A stretch of 62,637 nucleotides of DNA from Nevskia sp035651715 (GTDB taxonomy: Bacteria; Pseudomonadota; Gammaproteobacteria; Nevskiales; Nevskiaceae): positions 1 to 62,637 of the forward strand of contig DASRFD010000006.1 in the NCBI GenBank assembly GCA_035651715.1, read 5' to 3'. Positions within the stretch are counted from its first letter, which is position 1. The number at the start of each line of letters is the position of its first letter. The translations under genes and the position numbers were made by a program. This document shows, in pieces, positions 33,823 to 42,532 of this stretch. The notes beneath the pieces are model-generated. The model saw nothing but the letters and a program-made list of their open reading frames with translations. It did no database searches and had not been told where the DNA came from.

Positions 33823-35382
33823 ATGTCCAATGGTTTTCGCGGCGCCGGATGGGCCGGCCTGATCCTGCTCGGCATCGCCGGATGCACCGGCAGCAGCGCG
33901 CCGGCGACCGATCCGCCGGCAGGTGGCGCCGCCGTCGCGGCGGCGCAGTGCGGCCCCGGCTCCCTGCCGGAGACCGGCCTGCAGGGCGAAGTGCCGCTGG
34001 CGGACCGCAACAGCGGCCGCAACCAGCAGGGCTACCGCTGCAATCTCGAGCTGGTGGGCCAATACCAGGGCCCCGGCGCCAGTGTGGTCAGCCCGTCCAC
34101 CGGCAAGTGCGCCTACATGTCCACCGGGGGCACCCTGCTGGACCCGCTGCAGGCGGCGGAGCCCGATCCGGGCGTGCTGGTCGTCGATGCCGGCAACACG
34201 GCGCAGCCGGTGCTGGCGGCCAACCTCACCGGCCCGTCGATGCTGATCGGCACCTGGGAGTCGCTGAAGGTCAACGAGCCGCGCAAGCTGCTGGGCGGCG
34301 TCGCCGTCGGCGGCCTGGTCGGCGCCGGCTTCTTCGATGTTTACGACATCTCCGACTGCGCCCACCCGGCGCAGCTCAACGGCCTCGGCGGCACCGGCCT
34401 GGAACTGCCCGACAACGTGCTGGGCCATGAAGGCAACTGGTCCCCCGACGGCAAGACCTACTGGGCCACCGGCACCGCGGCCGGTTCGATCACCGCCATC
34501 GACGTCAGCAACCCGGCCTCGCCGCAGATCGTCTTCACCGGCCTGGCCGGCTTCCCCGCCAACCACGGCGTGGAGCTGACGCCCGACGGCAATACCCTGT
34601 ACCTGGCGACCTGCCTGCCGGGCGGCGTGCAGATCCTCGACGTCAGCGACGTGCAGGGCCGCAAGGCCGCGCCGCAGATCCGCCAGATCGGCGCGGTGAC
34701 CTGGAACCAGTTCAGCTGCGGCCAGCACGCGCTGCCGGTGAGCTGGGCCGGCAAGCCGTACCTGGTCGCGCCCGACGAGTTCGACTCCGAGGGCATTCAC
34801 ATCGTCGATATCTCCGACCCGGCGCAGCCGAAGGTCGTCAAGCAGATCCAGCTCGAGATCCAGTTGCTGAAGAACGCCCAGCTGCGCGCCAACGATGTGT
34901 CCGGCGACGGCGCCTTCGGCTACGAATCGCACTACTGCACGGTGGACCGCGTCACCGACCCCACGGCGCTGGCCTGCGGCTACTTCCAGTCCGGCATCCG
35001 CGTATTCGACGTGCGCAATCCGCTGCAGCCGCGCGAGATCGCCTACTTCAACCCGCCGGCGCAGACCGGCAAGGGCCTGAGCCTGCAGCACTCGCTGCAC
35101 GCCTGGATCGGCGGCGCGCTGCCGACCATTTCCGACCTCTACACGTCCGACTCCGGCCCCACCGTCGGCACCGGCAGCATCGATGCGCGCTATGTCGGCG
35201 ACTTCGTGGCGCAGCTGCCTTCGCTGCTCGCCAGCCTCGGCACCGGCCCGGTGTCGGGCAACCTCAGCGCCGACTGGTGCAGCTCGCCGCCGCGTTTCGT
35301 CGGCGACCAGCTGTGGGTGACCTGCATGGACAACGGCTTCCTGGCGCTGAAGTTCACCAACGGCGCCTATCCGCTGCAGTGA
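33823..35382 (+). CDS. LVIVD-repeat beta-propeller lipoprotein
   Basis: A 519-aa predicted lipoprotein. The lipobox LLGIAGC ends with the likely lipidated Cys at about residue 21. The rest contains repeats of the LVIVD type (VLVVDAGN, VYDISDCAHPAQ, AIDVSNPASPQ, ILDVSD, IVDISDPAQPK, VFDVRNPLQP), which build a beta-propeller. The start at 33823 follows GGGGAG; an upstream in-frame ATG lacks a signal peptide context. A CGGGTAG heptamer lies at 33739-33745, 78 bp before the start. The stop overlaps the GTG of the next gene. Likely a surface or periplasmic binding protein of unknown ligand. Confidence 0.82.
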   Translation: MSNGFRGAGWAGLILLGIAGCTGSSAPATDPPAGGAAVAAAQCGPGSLPETGLQGEVPLADRNSGRNQQGYRCNLELVGQYQGPGASVVSPSTGKCAYMSTGGTLLDPLQAAEPDPGVLVVDAGNTAQPVLAANLTGPSMLIGTWESLKVNEPRKLLGGVAVGGLVGAGFFDVYDISDCAHPAQLNGLGGTGLELPDNVLGHEGNWSPDGKTYWATGTAAGSITAIDVSNPASPQIVFTGLAGFPANHGVELTPDGNTLYLATCLPGGVQILDVSDVQGRKAAPQIRQIGAVTWNQFSCGQHALPVSWAGKPYLVAPDEFDSEGIHIVDISDPAQPKVVKQIQLEIQLLKNAQLRANDVSGDGAFGYESHYCTVDRVTDPTALACGYFQSGIRVFDVRNPLQPREIAYFNPPAQTGKGLSLQHSLHAWIGGALPTISDLYTSDSGPTVGTGSIDARYVGDFVAQLPSLLASLGTGPVSGNLSADWCSSPPRFVGDQLWVTCMDNGFLALKFTNGAYPLQ

Positions 35383-36014
35383 AGCCGCGCCCGCTGGCCG
35401 GCGCCGTCCTGCTGCTGCTGGCCGGCGCAGGGCTCGCCCTGGCCGGCAGCCGCCTCATCGCCGGCGCGGCGCCGCAGCGACCGCCGGCGCCCGGCCCGGT
35501 CGACATCGGCTTCGCCCAGGCCATGCGCGGCCACCACGACCAGGCGGTGGTGATGACGCAGATCCTGCTCGGCGGCGGCAGCACCAGGCTGGCCAGCCTG
35601 GCGCGAACCATCCAGACCGACCAGCTGATCGAGATCGGCCAGATGAAGGGCTGGCTGCTGCTGTGGAACAAGCCGCTGCTGCCCAGCCGCGCCGGCATGG
35701 ACTGGATGCTGCTGGGCCGCACCCCGCCCGACGCGGCGCTGACCCGCTATCTCGCCGATTGCCGCGCCAGCTCCGGCGGCATGCCGGGCCTGGCCAGCAG
35801 CGAGGAGCTGAACCGCCTGCGCGCGCTGGACGGCGGGGAGCGGGACCGGCTGTTCCTGGAACTCATGCTGCGCCACCACCAGGGCGCGCTGCCGATGGCG
35901 CACTTCGCCGCACGCAACGCCGAGACCGCCGCGGTGCGCACCCTGGCGGCGCAGATCGAAGTGCAGCAGGCGCAGGAGCTGGGGGCAATGGCGCTGCTGC
36001 TGCGCGGCACCTGA
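35379..36014 (+). CDS. DUF305 domain protein, exported
   Basis: A 211-aa protein with a hydrophobic N-terminal segment (about 5-25) and the DUF305 pattern: FAQAMRGHHDQAVVM in the first half and LMLRHHQGALPMAHF in the second, each with the paired His-His typical of this ferritin-like four-helix fold. The GTG start at 35379 overlaps the previous stop (GTGA), indicating translational coupling with the LVIVD lipoprotein. DUF305 proteins are often found with metal (copper) handling genes; metal binding by the paired histidines is a reasonable guess. Confidence 0.85.
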   Translation: MKPRPLAGAVLLLLAGAGLALAGSRLIAGAAPQRPPAPGPVDIGFAQAMRGHHDQAVVMTQILLGGGSTRLASLARTIQTDQLIEIGQMKGWLLLWNKPLLPSRAGMDWMLLGRTPPDAALTRYLADCRASSGGMPGLASSEELNRLRALDGGERDRLFLELMLRHHQGALPMAHFAARNAETAAVRTLAAQIEVQQAQELGAMALLLRGT

Positions 36015-36039
36015 CGCGGCGCGGACCGGCCTGCCGGAT

Positions 36040-36933
36040 TCAGAGTTTCTCGACGGTGACCGCCATCGCGGCGGTCGGCGCCTGCTCCGGCCAGTGGCGG
36101 TAGTTCAGCACCTGGCCGTCGCGGCGCACTTGCGCGACCTTGTCCAGGTCCAGCTCGGCGAGGATCCAGCCAGGCTGGTTGAGGCGGCCCTGTGCGACCA
36201 CGCCGTCGGCCGGGAAGCCGTGGTCGGGCGGGCCATAGACCGCGGCGGCGCCGACGTTGACGTCCACCGCCGGCGACCAGGGCGCTTCGCCGACCAGGGG
36301 CGAGAGCAGGGTGTAGCACTGGTTCTCCAGTGCGCGGGCCTGGGCGGCGACGCGCACGCGATGGTAGCCGGCCTCGGCGTCGGTGCAGGACGGCACCAGC
36401 AGCAGCTCGGCGCCGGCCTCGGCCAGGGCGCGGGCCGGCAGGGGAAACTCGGCGTCGTAGCAGATCTGCACGCCGATGCGGCCGAGCGCGGTGTCGAACA
36501 GCTTCAGCTCGCCCGCGGCAGTGATGCTCCAGCGCTCGCGCTCGAAGCGCGTCATCACGCGCTTGTCCTGGAAGCCGGCCTTGCCGTCCGGCGTGAGCAG
36601 CCAGGCGCGGTTGTGGAAGCGGCCATCCTCCACCAGCCAGGGGAAGCTGCCGGCGAGCAGGTGGACGCCGTGGCGCCGCGCCAATTGCTGGTGCAGCTCC
36701 AGGTAGTCTTCGCGCAACTTCTGCAGTTCGTGCAGCTGGGCGGAGAGATCGCCATATACCGCCGGCGCGAACATTCCGGCCAGCGCCATGGCGGCGTACT
36801 CGGGAAACACCAGCAGCACCGCGCCCTGCGCGGCCGCCTCGGCGGCCCACTGCGACAGGCCGGCGGCGGCCTCGGCCCAGGAGGCCGGCTGGCTCACCGG
36901 GTACTGCGCGACGGCGGCGCGGAATCTTTTCAT
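36040..36933 (-). CDS. carbon-nitrogen hydrolase (nitrilase superfamily)
   Basis: A 297-aa nitrilase-superfamily enzyme. The catalytic triad is visible: E45 (VFPEYAAM), K124 (FQDKRVM) and C158 (QICYDAEFP), with the second glutamate at 131. It would hydrolyse a C-N bond in an amide, carbamoyl or nitrile; the sequence does not say which. It is convergent with the DUF305 gene and lies 7 nt downstream of the GNAT gene, so the two are probably co-transcribed. Pairing of a nitrilase-family amidase with an acetyltransferase is common and not tied to the surrounding pathways. Confidence 0.9.
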   Translation of the reverse strand: MKRFRAAVAQYPVSQPASWAEAAAGLSQWAAEAAAQGAVLLVFPEYAAMALAGMFAPAVYGDLSAQLHELQKLREDYLELHQQLARRHGVHLLAGSFPWLVEDGRFHNRAWLLTPDGKAGFQDKRVMTRFERERWSITAAGELKLFDTALGRIGVQICYDAEFPLPARALAEAGAELLLVPSCTDAEAGYHRVRVAAQARALENQCYTLLSPLVGEAPWSPAVDVNVGAAAVYGPPDHGFPADGVVAQGRLNQPGWILAELDLDKVAQVRRDGQVLNYRHWPEQAPTAAMAVTVEKL

Positions 36934-36940
36934 GCCGGGC

Positions 36941-37543
36941 TCATGCGCCGTGCCGCAGGTCGCGCAGCCAGAAGGTCATCGGCTTGGGCGTGGAGACGGT
37001 CTCGCCGATGTCGGGCCAGGAAAAGCTGGTGACGATTTCCGGCGCCTTGCGGTAGCCGCGGCGGGCCCAGAAGGCGTCGTTGGGGACGTACTCGGGCGGA
37101 CGGCGCGGGTGCTCGTCGGGTCGGTCGACGGCGCAGAAGGCGCAGACCGACAGTCCCAGGCCGCGCGCGTGCGCTTCGCGCAGCTCGAAGAACTTCACGC
37201 CCAGGCCGCGGCCGCGGAAATCGCGCAACAGCAGCGACTCGCCGAAATAATCGATGGCGCCGATGTCATGGCCGCTGTCGCGGAACGGCTGCTGCGCCTC
37301 GGCGCCGGCCTCGGCCAGCGGCAGCACGGTGGAGGCGCCGATGCAGTCGGCGCCGGCCCAGACCAGGATCGCCAGGCTGCGCGGGCAGCGCACGTAGGTG
37401 TCCAGGTACTTGCGCTCGTACTCGCGCGAGCCCTCGTACAGGTAGGGCCAGTCGCGGAATACGCGGATGCGCAGGTCGGCGAGGGCGTCGAGCTGACCGG
37501 CGATCTCCGCCCCGCGCAGCTGCTGGATGCGCAGTTCGGACAC
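36941..37543 (-). CDS. GNAT family N-acetyltransferase
   Basis: A 200-aa GNAT-fold acetyltransferase. The acetyl-CoA-binding motif A is LLRDFRGRGLGVKFFELREAHAR (R-G-x-G-x-G/K type, about 105-128). The start is a GTG at 37541-37543 that abuts the MITE-like element; its ribosome binding site (GGAG, 8 nt away) lies inside the element's inverted repeat. The original promoter and leader of this gene may therefore have been replaced by the insertion. Substrate unknown. Confidence 0.82.
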   Translation of the reverse strand: MSELRIQQLRGAEIAGQLDALADLRIRVFRDWPYLYEGSREYERKYLDTYVRCPRSLAILVWAGADCIGASTVLPLAEAGAEAQQPFRDSGHDIGAIDYFGESLLLRDFRGRGLGVKFFELREAHARGLGLSVCAFCAVDRPDEHPRRPPEYVPNDAFWARRGYRKAPEIVTSFSWPDIGETVSTPKPMTFWLRDLRHGA

Positions 37544-37723
37544 TAGAGCTTCTCCATGGGTAAATCGCGCCTGCGACGGAGGTCATTTTTGCGCAGTGCG
37601 AGTCGGACGGGGCGCGGCGTTGCTCGTCGCTCATTTAGTGGTACTAAGCTTCGCTCCCCGCGCCTTGCCTGGCGGGATTTTGGGCGGCAACGCAGGTGCG
37701 ATTTACCCATGGAGAAGCTCTAG
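37543..37723. mobile_element. MITE-like element with perfect 26-bp terminal inverted repeats
   Basis: A 181-bp segment flanked by exact inverted repeats, 37543-37568 and 37698-37723, each with the palindrome CTAG at its outer end. The repeats continue imperfectly inward for about 10 bp (CGCxCCTGCG). No transposase is encoded. The interior contains further partial dyads (GGGGCGCGG/CCCGCGCC) and is unlike neighbouring coding DNA. The left end touches the GTG of the GNAT gene. On the minus strand the right-end CTAG provides the TAG stop of the NTF2-like gene. This layout suggests a non-autonomous mobile repeat; no second copy is seen in the window. Confidence 0.65.
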
Positions 37724-38127
37724 GCCCCCACCTGCTTCAGCCAGTCCTGCAGGTTGTAGTAGTTGGTCACGCGCGCCACCTTGCCGTTGCGGATCTCGAA
37801 GAAGGCGCCGCCCGGCAGCCGGTACTTCTGCCCGGTGGCCGGCGGCAGGCCTTCGTCGGTCCTTTTATAGGTGCCGAGCACGGTGAATTCAACGGCGGCG
37901 CGGCTGCCCTCGGCGTTGCTCATGACGACGATGTCGGCGATCTGCTCGCTGTAGCTGATGTTCATCCGCTCCATGAAGCGGGCGAAGGCGGCGCGCCCGG
38001 TCTCGCGCGCTCCCTGGTTGACGTCGTGGATGACGTCTTCGGTGAGCAGGCCGAGGAAGGTGTTCCAGTCGCCGGCGTTGAACGCGGCGTAGTAGCGCTC
38101 GAGCAGCTGCTGGGTGGCTTGCGACAT
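37720..38127 (-). CDS. NTF2/SnoaL-like protein (ketosteroid isomerase-related)
   Basis: A 135-aa protein with the cone-shaped NTF2-like pattern: LERYYAAFNAGDWNTFLGL at the start, F-x-R-F-M-x-R in the middle and GAFFEIRNGKVARVTNYYNL near the end. The start at 38127 is chosen because the family begins at this point; a longer frame has no similarity. The last codon and stop (GCC TAG) reach into the MITE-like element, so the native C-terminus may have been slightly altered by insertion. Members include isomerases, dehydratases and ligand-binding proteins; the function here is unknown. Confidence 0.83.
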   Translation of the reverse strand: MSQATQQLLERYYAAFNAGDWNTFLGLLTEDVIHDVNQGARETGRAAFARFMERMNISYSEQIADIVVMSNAEGSRAAVEFTVLGTYKRTDEGLPPATGQKYRLPGGAFFEIRNGKVARVTNYYNLQDWLKQVGA

Positions 38128-38293
38128 GCGAATCTCCGAAATATGACGCCGGGAAGCGGGCTGCCATTTTAGTTCCGCCCGCGGCGGCGTAGTTGTGACC
38201 CGTCCCAGTGGCGCGCATCCGACACAGTTGAAGCGCACGGCGTGTTCGCTGCATAAGGTGCGCAAAGCCGGCGACCCGGCAAGGAGGAGACCG

Positions 38294-38542
38294 ATGCGCA
38301 GAAATCAAGCCGTCATCCTGGCGCTGGGCATGGCCGTCTACGGCGCGTTGCTTCGGGCGGTGGCCGACGATCCGGCGCCGCCCGCGTCGGCGTCGCCGCC
38401 GCCGCCGAAATGCGAGGAAGCGCTGGTCAGCCCGGTCAGCGGCTATGCCGTCTGCGTCAAGCCGCCGGGCGCGCCGGTGGACCCGCCGCCGCCACGCCCC
38501 TCCGCCGGCCAGGCTCCCGCGCCGAATCCACCGCCGCGATGA
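38294..38542 (+). CDS. small exported proline-rich hypothetical protein
   Basis: An 82-aa protein of unknown family. A very good ribosome binding site (AAGGAGGA) precedes the ATG at 38294. Residues 6-24 form a signal-peptide-like hydrophobic segment followed by VADDPAPPA. The mature part contains two Cys residues (CEEALVSPVSGYAVC) and long proline-rich stretches on both sides. It is convergent with cbbR 17 nt later. A periplasmic or cell-surface location is likely; nothing more can be said. Confidence 0.6.
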   Translation: MRRNQAVILALGMAVYGALLRAVADDPAPPASASPPPPKCEEALVSPVSGYAVCVKPPGAPVDPPPPRPSAGQAPAPNPPPR

Positions 38543-38559
38543 ACCGGCGTGGCGGCACC

Positions 38560-39492
38560 CTACGGCAGCTTGGCGTAGGCGGCGTCGAGATGGGCCTGGG
38601 TCTGTTCGATCAGGAAGCGGCGGAACGCCGCCGCCGCGGGCGAGAGCTGGCGGCGGCGCGCATGCACCACATTCCAGGTGCGCAGCAGCGGCAGGCCGTC
38701 GACGTTGAGGATGGCGATCTCGCCGCTGCGCAACTCCAGCGACAGCGTATGCAGCGACAGCAGGCTGACGCCGAGCCCGGCCATCACCGCCTGCTTGATC
38801 GTCTCGTTGCTGCCCATGGTGGTGATCTTGGCGGGCTTGAACAGATGGGCGCGGAACAGCTCCTCCAGCATGATGCGGGTGCCCGAGCCGTCCTCGCGCT
38901 GCAGGAAGGTGTCGCGGCGCAGCTCATGCATGTCGAGGCGGCGCAGGCCGGCGAGGCGGTGGCCGACCGGGCCGACCAGCACGTTGGGATTCTCGGCCAG
39001 CGGCTCGGACACCGTTTCAAGCTCGCCGGGCGGGCGGCCCATGATGGCCAGGTCGGTCTGGTTCTCGCGCAGCAGCTGCACCAGGGTCTCGCGGTTGCCG
39101 ACGACGAAGCGCACCTCCACCCCCGGGTGGTGATGGGCGAACATCGCCAGCAGCTTGGGCGCGAAGTACTTGGCGGAACTGACCAGGCCGACGGTGATCG
39201 AGCCGCCGGACAGGCCGCGCAGGGCCTGCAGCGACTGCTCCGCGTCTTGCAGCTCGCCGAGGATGCGCGAGGCATGTTCGAGCAGGAAGCTGCCGGCCTC
39301 GGTCAGGGCCTTGTTGCGGCCGACCTTGTCGAACAGCGGCATGCCCACCGCTTCCTCGAGCTGGCGGATCTGCATCGACACCGCGGGCTGGGTCAGATGC
39401 AGGGTTTCGGACACGCGCGAGAAGTTCAGCTGGCGGGCGGCTTCGACGAAGACCTCCAGCTGCCTCAGGGTGAGCCGGCGCGACAGGTTCAT
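38560..39492 (-). CDS. cbbR: LysR-type regulator of the Calvin cycle operon
   Basis: A 310-aa LysR-family regulator: N-terminal winged HTH (about 8-65, LRQLEVFVEAARQLNFSRVS ... TQPAVSMQIRQLE) and a C-terminal co-inducer domain with GLVSSAKYFAPKLLAMF. It is transcribed divergently from cbbL with 106 nt between, the standard arrangement for CbbR. CbbR proteins activate the operon in response to metabolites such as RuBP or NADPH. The identification rests on family plus position. Confidence 0.92.
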   Translation of the reverse strand: MNLSRRLTLRQLEVFVEAARQLNFSRVSETLHLTQPAVSMQIRQLEEAVGMPLFDKVGRNKALTEAGSFLLEHASRILGELQDAEQSLQALRGLSGGSITVGLVSSAKYFAPKLLAMFAHHHPGVEVRFVVGNRETLVQLLRENQTDLAIMGRPPGELETVSEPLAENPNVLVGPVGHRLAGLRRLDMHELRRDTFLQREDGSGTRIMLEELFRAHLFKPAKITTMGSNETIKQAVMAGLGVSLLSLHTLSLELRSGEIAILNVDGLPLLRTWNVVHARRRQLSPAAAAFRRFLIEQTQAHLDAAYAKLP

Positions 39493-39598
39493 GGCAGAAC
39501 CATAAGCGATCGCTTAATGAATTAAAAGAAATATTTAATTTTTCTTTTAGATATATCCAACTAGTCTACGTGCAAGCTCCTACGACGAGGACTAGGCG
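39493..39598. promoter_or_regulatory. cbbR-cbbL intergenic operator region
   Basis: This AT-rich 106-bp region stands out from the GC-rich surroundings. It contains a perfect 14-bp palindrome TAAGCGATCGCTTA (39503-39516) and, 6 nt later, a perfect dyad TAAAAGAAA / TTTCTTTTA (39523-39531 and 39541-39549) with a 9-nt centre. LysR proteins bind T-N11-A dyads, so one or both are likely CbbR sites controlling both directions. A ribosome binding site GACGAGGA precedes cbbL. Confidence 0.6.
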
Positions 39599-41119
39599 AT
39601 GCTCGCAACAGTACCCATGGCTGCCCCAGCAAAGAATTTGAACCCTGCCCAAAGCGTTTCCGGGAACAACAACGCCCGGTACAAGGCCGGCGTGCTGAAG
39701 TACAAGGAGATGGGGTACTGGCAGCCGGACTACCGGCCCCTGGAGACCGACCTGATCGCCATGTTCCGGATCACCCCGCAAGACGGGGTGGATGCGGAGG
39801 AGGCGGCGGCGGCGGTGGCCGGCGAATCCTCTACCGCGACCTGGACCGTGGTCTGGACCGACCGCCTGACCGCCTGCGAGCTGTACCGCGCCAAGGCCTA
39901 CCGCGTCGATCCGGTGCCGAACACCGGCGCCGGCACGCGCACCGAGCAGCAGTATTTCGCCTACATCGCCTACGACCTGGACCTGTTCGAGCCGGGCTCG
40001 ATCGCCAACCTCACCGCCTCGATCATCGGCAACGTGTTCGGCTTCAAGGCGATCAAGGCGCTGCGCCTGGAGGACATGCGCATCCCGGTGGCCTACCTGA
40101 AGACCTTCCAGGGGCCGGCGACCGGCATCGTGGTGGAGCGCGAGCGGCTCGACAAGTTCGGCCGGCCGCTGCTCGGCGCCACCACCAAGCCCAAGCTGGG
40201 CCTGTCGGCGCGCAACTACGGCCGCGTGGTGTACGAGGCGCTCAAGGGCGGCCTGGACTTCGTCAAGGACGACGAGAACATCAACTCGCAGCCGTTCATG
40301 CACTGGCGCGACCGCTTCCTCTACTGCATGGAGGCGGTGAACCGCGCCCAGGCCGAGACCGGCGAGGTCAAGGGGCATTACCTCAACGTTACCGCCGGCA
40401 CCATGGAGGACATGTACGAGCGCGCCGAGTTCGCCCGCGAGCTGGGCTCGGTGATCGTGATGATCGACCTCGTGGTGGGCTACACCGCGATCCAGTCGAT
40501 GGCCAAGTGGGCGCGCCGGAACGACATGATCCTGCACCTGCACCGCGCCGGCAACTCCACCTATTCGCGCCAGAAGAATCACGGCATGAACTTCCGCGTG
40601 ATCTGCAAGTGGATGCGCATGGCCGGCGTCGACCATATCCACGCCGGCACCGTGGTCGGCAAGCTGGAAGGCGATCCGCTGATGATCCGCGGCTTCTACG
40701 ACACGCTGCGCGAGACGCGCACCGGACAGGATCTGCAGCACGGCCTGTTCTTCGAGCAGGACTGGGCCTCGCTCAACAAGGTGATGCCGGTGGCCTCCGG
40801 CGGCATCCACGCCGGGCAGATGCACCAGTTGCTGCACTACCTGGGCGAGGACGTGGTGCTGCAGTTCGGCGGCGGCACCATCGGCCACCCGATGGGAATC
40901 CAGGCCGGCGCCACCGCCAACCGCGTCGCGCTGGAGGCGATGATCATGGCGCGCAACGAGGGCCGCGACACGCTGGCCGAGGGCCCGCAGATCCTGCAGC
41001 AGGCGGCGCGCTGGTGCAGCCCGCTGAAGGCGGCCCTGGATACCTGGGGCGAGGTGACCTTCAACTACGAATCCACCGACACCTCGGACTTCGTGCCCAC
41101 CGCCACGGCGAGCGCCTGA
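39599..41119 (+). CDS. cbbL: RuBisCO large subunit, form IC
   Basis: A 506-aa form I (red-type, IC) RuBisCO large subunit that carboxylates ribulose-1,5-bisphosphate to two 3-phosphoglycerates. Landmarks: RYKAGVLKYKEMGYW near the N-terminus, TATWTVVWTDRLTACE, the active-site TTKPKLGLS (about 194-202), the carbamylated lysine K223 in FVKDDEN, HRAGNSTYSRQKNHG, loop 6 GTVVGKLEGDP and FGGGTIGHPMG. The IC-type N-terminus and the adjacent cbbX support the form assignment. It is slightly longer than usual because of an N-terminal extension and a small insert near 105 (TGAGTRTEQQ). Confidence 0.97.
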   Translation: MLATVPMAAPAKNLNPAQSVSGNNNARYKAGVLKYKEMGYWQPDYRPLETDLIAMFRITPQDGVDAEEAAAAVAGESSTATWTVVWTDRLTACELYRAKAYRVDPVPNTGAGTRTEQQYFAYIAYDLDLFEPGSIANLTASIIGNVFGFKAIKALRLEDMRIPVAYLKTFQGPATGIVVERERLDKFGRPLLGATTKPKLGLSARNYGRVVYEALKGGLDFVKDDENINSQPFMHWRDRFLYCMEAVNRAQAETGEVKGHYLNVTAGTMEDMYERAEFARELGSVIVMIDLVVGYTAIQSMAKWARRNDMILHLHRAGNSTYSRQKNHGMNFRVICKWMRMAGVDHIHAGTVVGKLEGDPLMIRGFYDTLRETRTGQDLQHGLFFEQDWASLNKVMPVASGGIHAGQMHQLLHYLGEDVVLQFGGGTIGHPMGIQAGATANRVALEAMIMARNEGRDTLAEGPQILQQAARWCSPLKAALDTWGEVTFNYESTDTSDFVPTATASA

Positions 41120-41131
41120 AGGAGCAATGCC

Positions 41132-41566
41132 ATGATGACCAACTACGGCAACCGCCTGACCCAGGGCCAGTTCTCGTTCCTGCCGGAACTCAGCGACGAG
41201 CAGATCCTGGCGCAGCTGAAGTACGCGCTGTCCAGGGGCTGGGCGGTGAACGTCGAGTACACCGACGATCCGCATCCGCGCAACACCTACTGGGAACTGC
41301 ACGGCATCCCGATGTTCGACCTGCGCGATCCGGCCGGCGCGCTGATGGAGATCAAGGCCTGCCGCCAGACCTTCCCCAATCACTATGTGCGCGTCACCGC
41401 CTTCGACGCCACCCGCGGCTGGGAGACGCCGCGCATGTCGTTCATCGTCAACCGCCCCAAGAACGAGCCCGGCTTCCGCCTGCAGCGGCAGGAAACCGGC
41501 GGCCGCACCATCCGGTACACGACCCATGCCTACGCCACAGACCGCCCTGGCGGCGAACGTTATTGA
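41132..41566 (+). CDS. cbbS: RuBisCO small subunit, form IC
   Basis: A 144-aa small subunit with RLTQGQFSFLPELSDEQI at the N-terminus, GWAVNVEYTDDPHPRNTYWE in the centre and the C-terminal extension characteristic of red-type small subunits (after about residue 110). It is 12 nt downstream of cbbL and its 3' end overlaps cbbX by 41 nt. It assembles with CbbL into an L8S8 hexadecamer. Confidence 0.97.
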   Translation: MMTNYGNRLTQGQFSFLPELSDEQILAQLKYALSRGWAVNVEYTDDPHPRNTYWELHGIPMFDLRDPAGALMEIKACRQTFPNHYVRVTAFDATRGWETPRMSFIVNRPKNEPGFRLQRQETGGRTIRYTTHAYATDRPGGERY

Positions 41567-42491
41567 GCCGCCGCCCGCGGCGGCAGGAAGCGGGCTGCGC
41601 CAGCTCTACCGGGACTCCGGCATCGCCACGGTGCTCGACCAGCTCGACCGCGAGCTGGTCGGCCTGGCGCCGGTGAAGGGGCGCATCCGCGAGATCGCCG
41701 CCTACCTGATCGTCGACAAGGCGCGCCGCGCGCAGGGCCTGACCTCGGGAGCGCCGAGCCTGCACATGTGCTTCACCGGCAATCCCGGCACCGGCAAGAC
41801 CACGGTGGCGCAACGCATGGCCGACATCCTGCACCGGCTCGGCTACATCCGGAACAACCACCTGGTGTCGGTGACGCGCGACGACCTGGTCGGCCAGTAC
41901 ATCGGCCACACCGCGCCCAAGACCAAGGAGGTGCTGAAAAAGGCGATGGGCGGGGTGCTGTTCATCGACGAGGCGTACTACCTGTACCGGCCGGAGAACG
42001 AGCGCGACTACGGCCAGGAGTCGATCGAGATCCTGCTGCAGGTGATGGAGAACCAGCGCGAGGACCTGGTGGTGATCCTGGCCGGCTACAAGGACCGCAT
42101 GGACACTTTCTTCAACAGCAACCCGGGCATGGCCTCGCGCATCGCGCATCACATCGACTTCCCGGACTACAGCCCGGAGGAGCTGCTGGCGATCGCGCAG
42201 CTGATGATCGGGCGCATGGATTACCGGCTCGACGACGGCGGCCTGGAAGCGATGCGCGACTACATCGCCCGACGCATCCGCCGGCCGCACTTCGCCAACG
42301 CCCGCTCGATCCGCAACGCGCTCGACCGGGCGCGCCTGCGCCAGGCCAGCCGCCTGTTCCGCGAAGCCCGCGACGGCGGCGCCGGCGGCGGGCCGGAGCG
42401 CGAGGCGCTGATGACCATCGCCGCCGCCGACATCCGCGCCAGCCGCGTGTTCGACGGCGCCGAAGCGGGGCAACAGGCGCCGCGGCACTGA
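41526..42491 (+). CDS. cbbX: CbbX red-type RuBisCO activase (AAA+)
   Basis: A 321-aa AAA+ ATPase that removes inhibitory sugar phosphates from red-type RuBisCO by pulling on the large-subunit C-terminus. Walker A GNPGTGKTT is at about 85-93, Walker B GGVLFIDEAYYL follows near 143, and YIGHTAPKTKEVL is the family's pore-loop region. The ATG at 41526 was chosen because the CbbX N-terminus begins there; it lies inside the end of cbbS in another frame, giving a 41-nt overlap and likely translational coupling. Confidence 0.95.
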   Translation: MPTPQTALAANVIEPPPAAAGSGLRQLYRDSGIATVLDQLDRELVGLAPVKGRIREIAAYLIVDKARRAQGLTSGAPSLHMCFTGNPGTGKTTVAQRMADILHRLGYIRNNHLVSVTRDDLVGQYIGHTAPKTKEVLKKAMGGVLFIDEAYYLYRPENERDYGQESIEILLQVMENQREDLVVILAGYKDRMDTFFNSNPGMASRIAHHIDFPDYSPEELLAIAQLMIGRMDYRLDDGGLEAMRDYIARRIRRPHFANARSIRNALDRARLRQASRLFREARDGGAGGGPEREALMTIAAADIRASRVFDGAEAGQQAPRH

Positions 42492-42532
42492 GCGCCGCGG
42501 CGTCACCACCAGCGGTACACGAGGGGAAAGCC

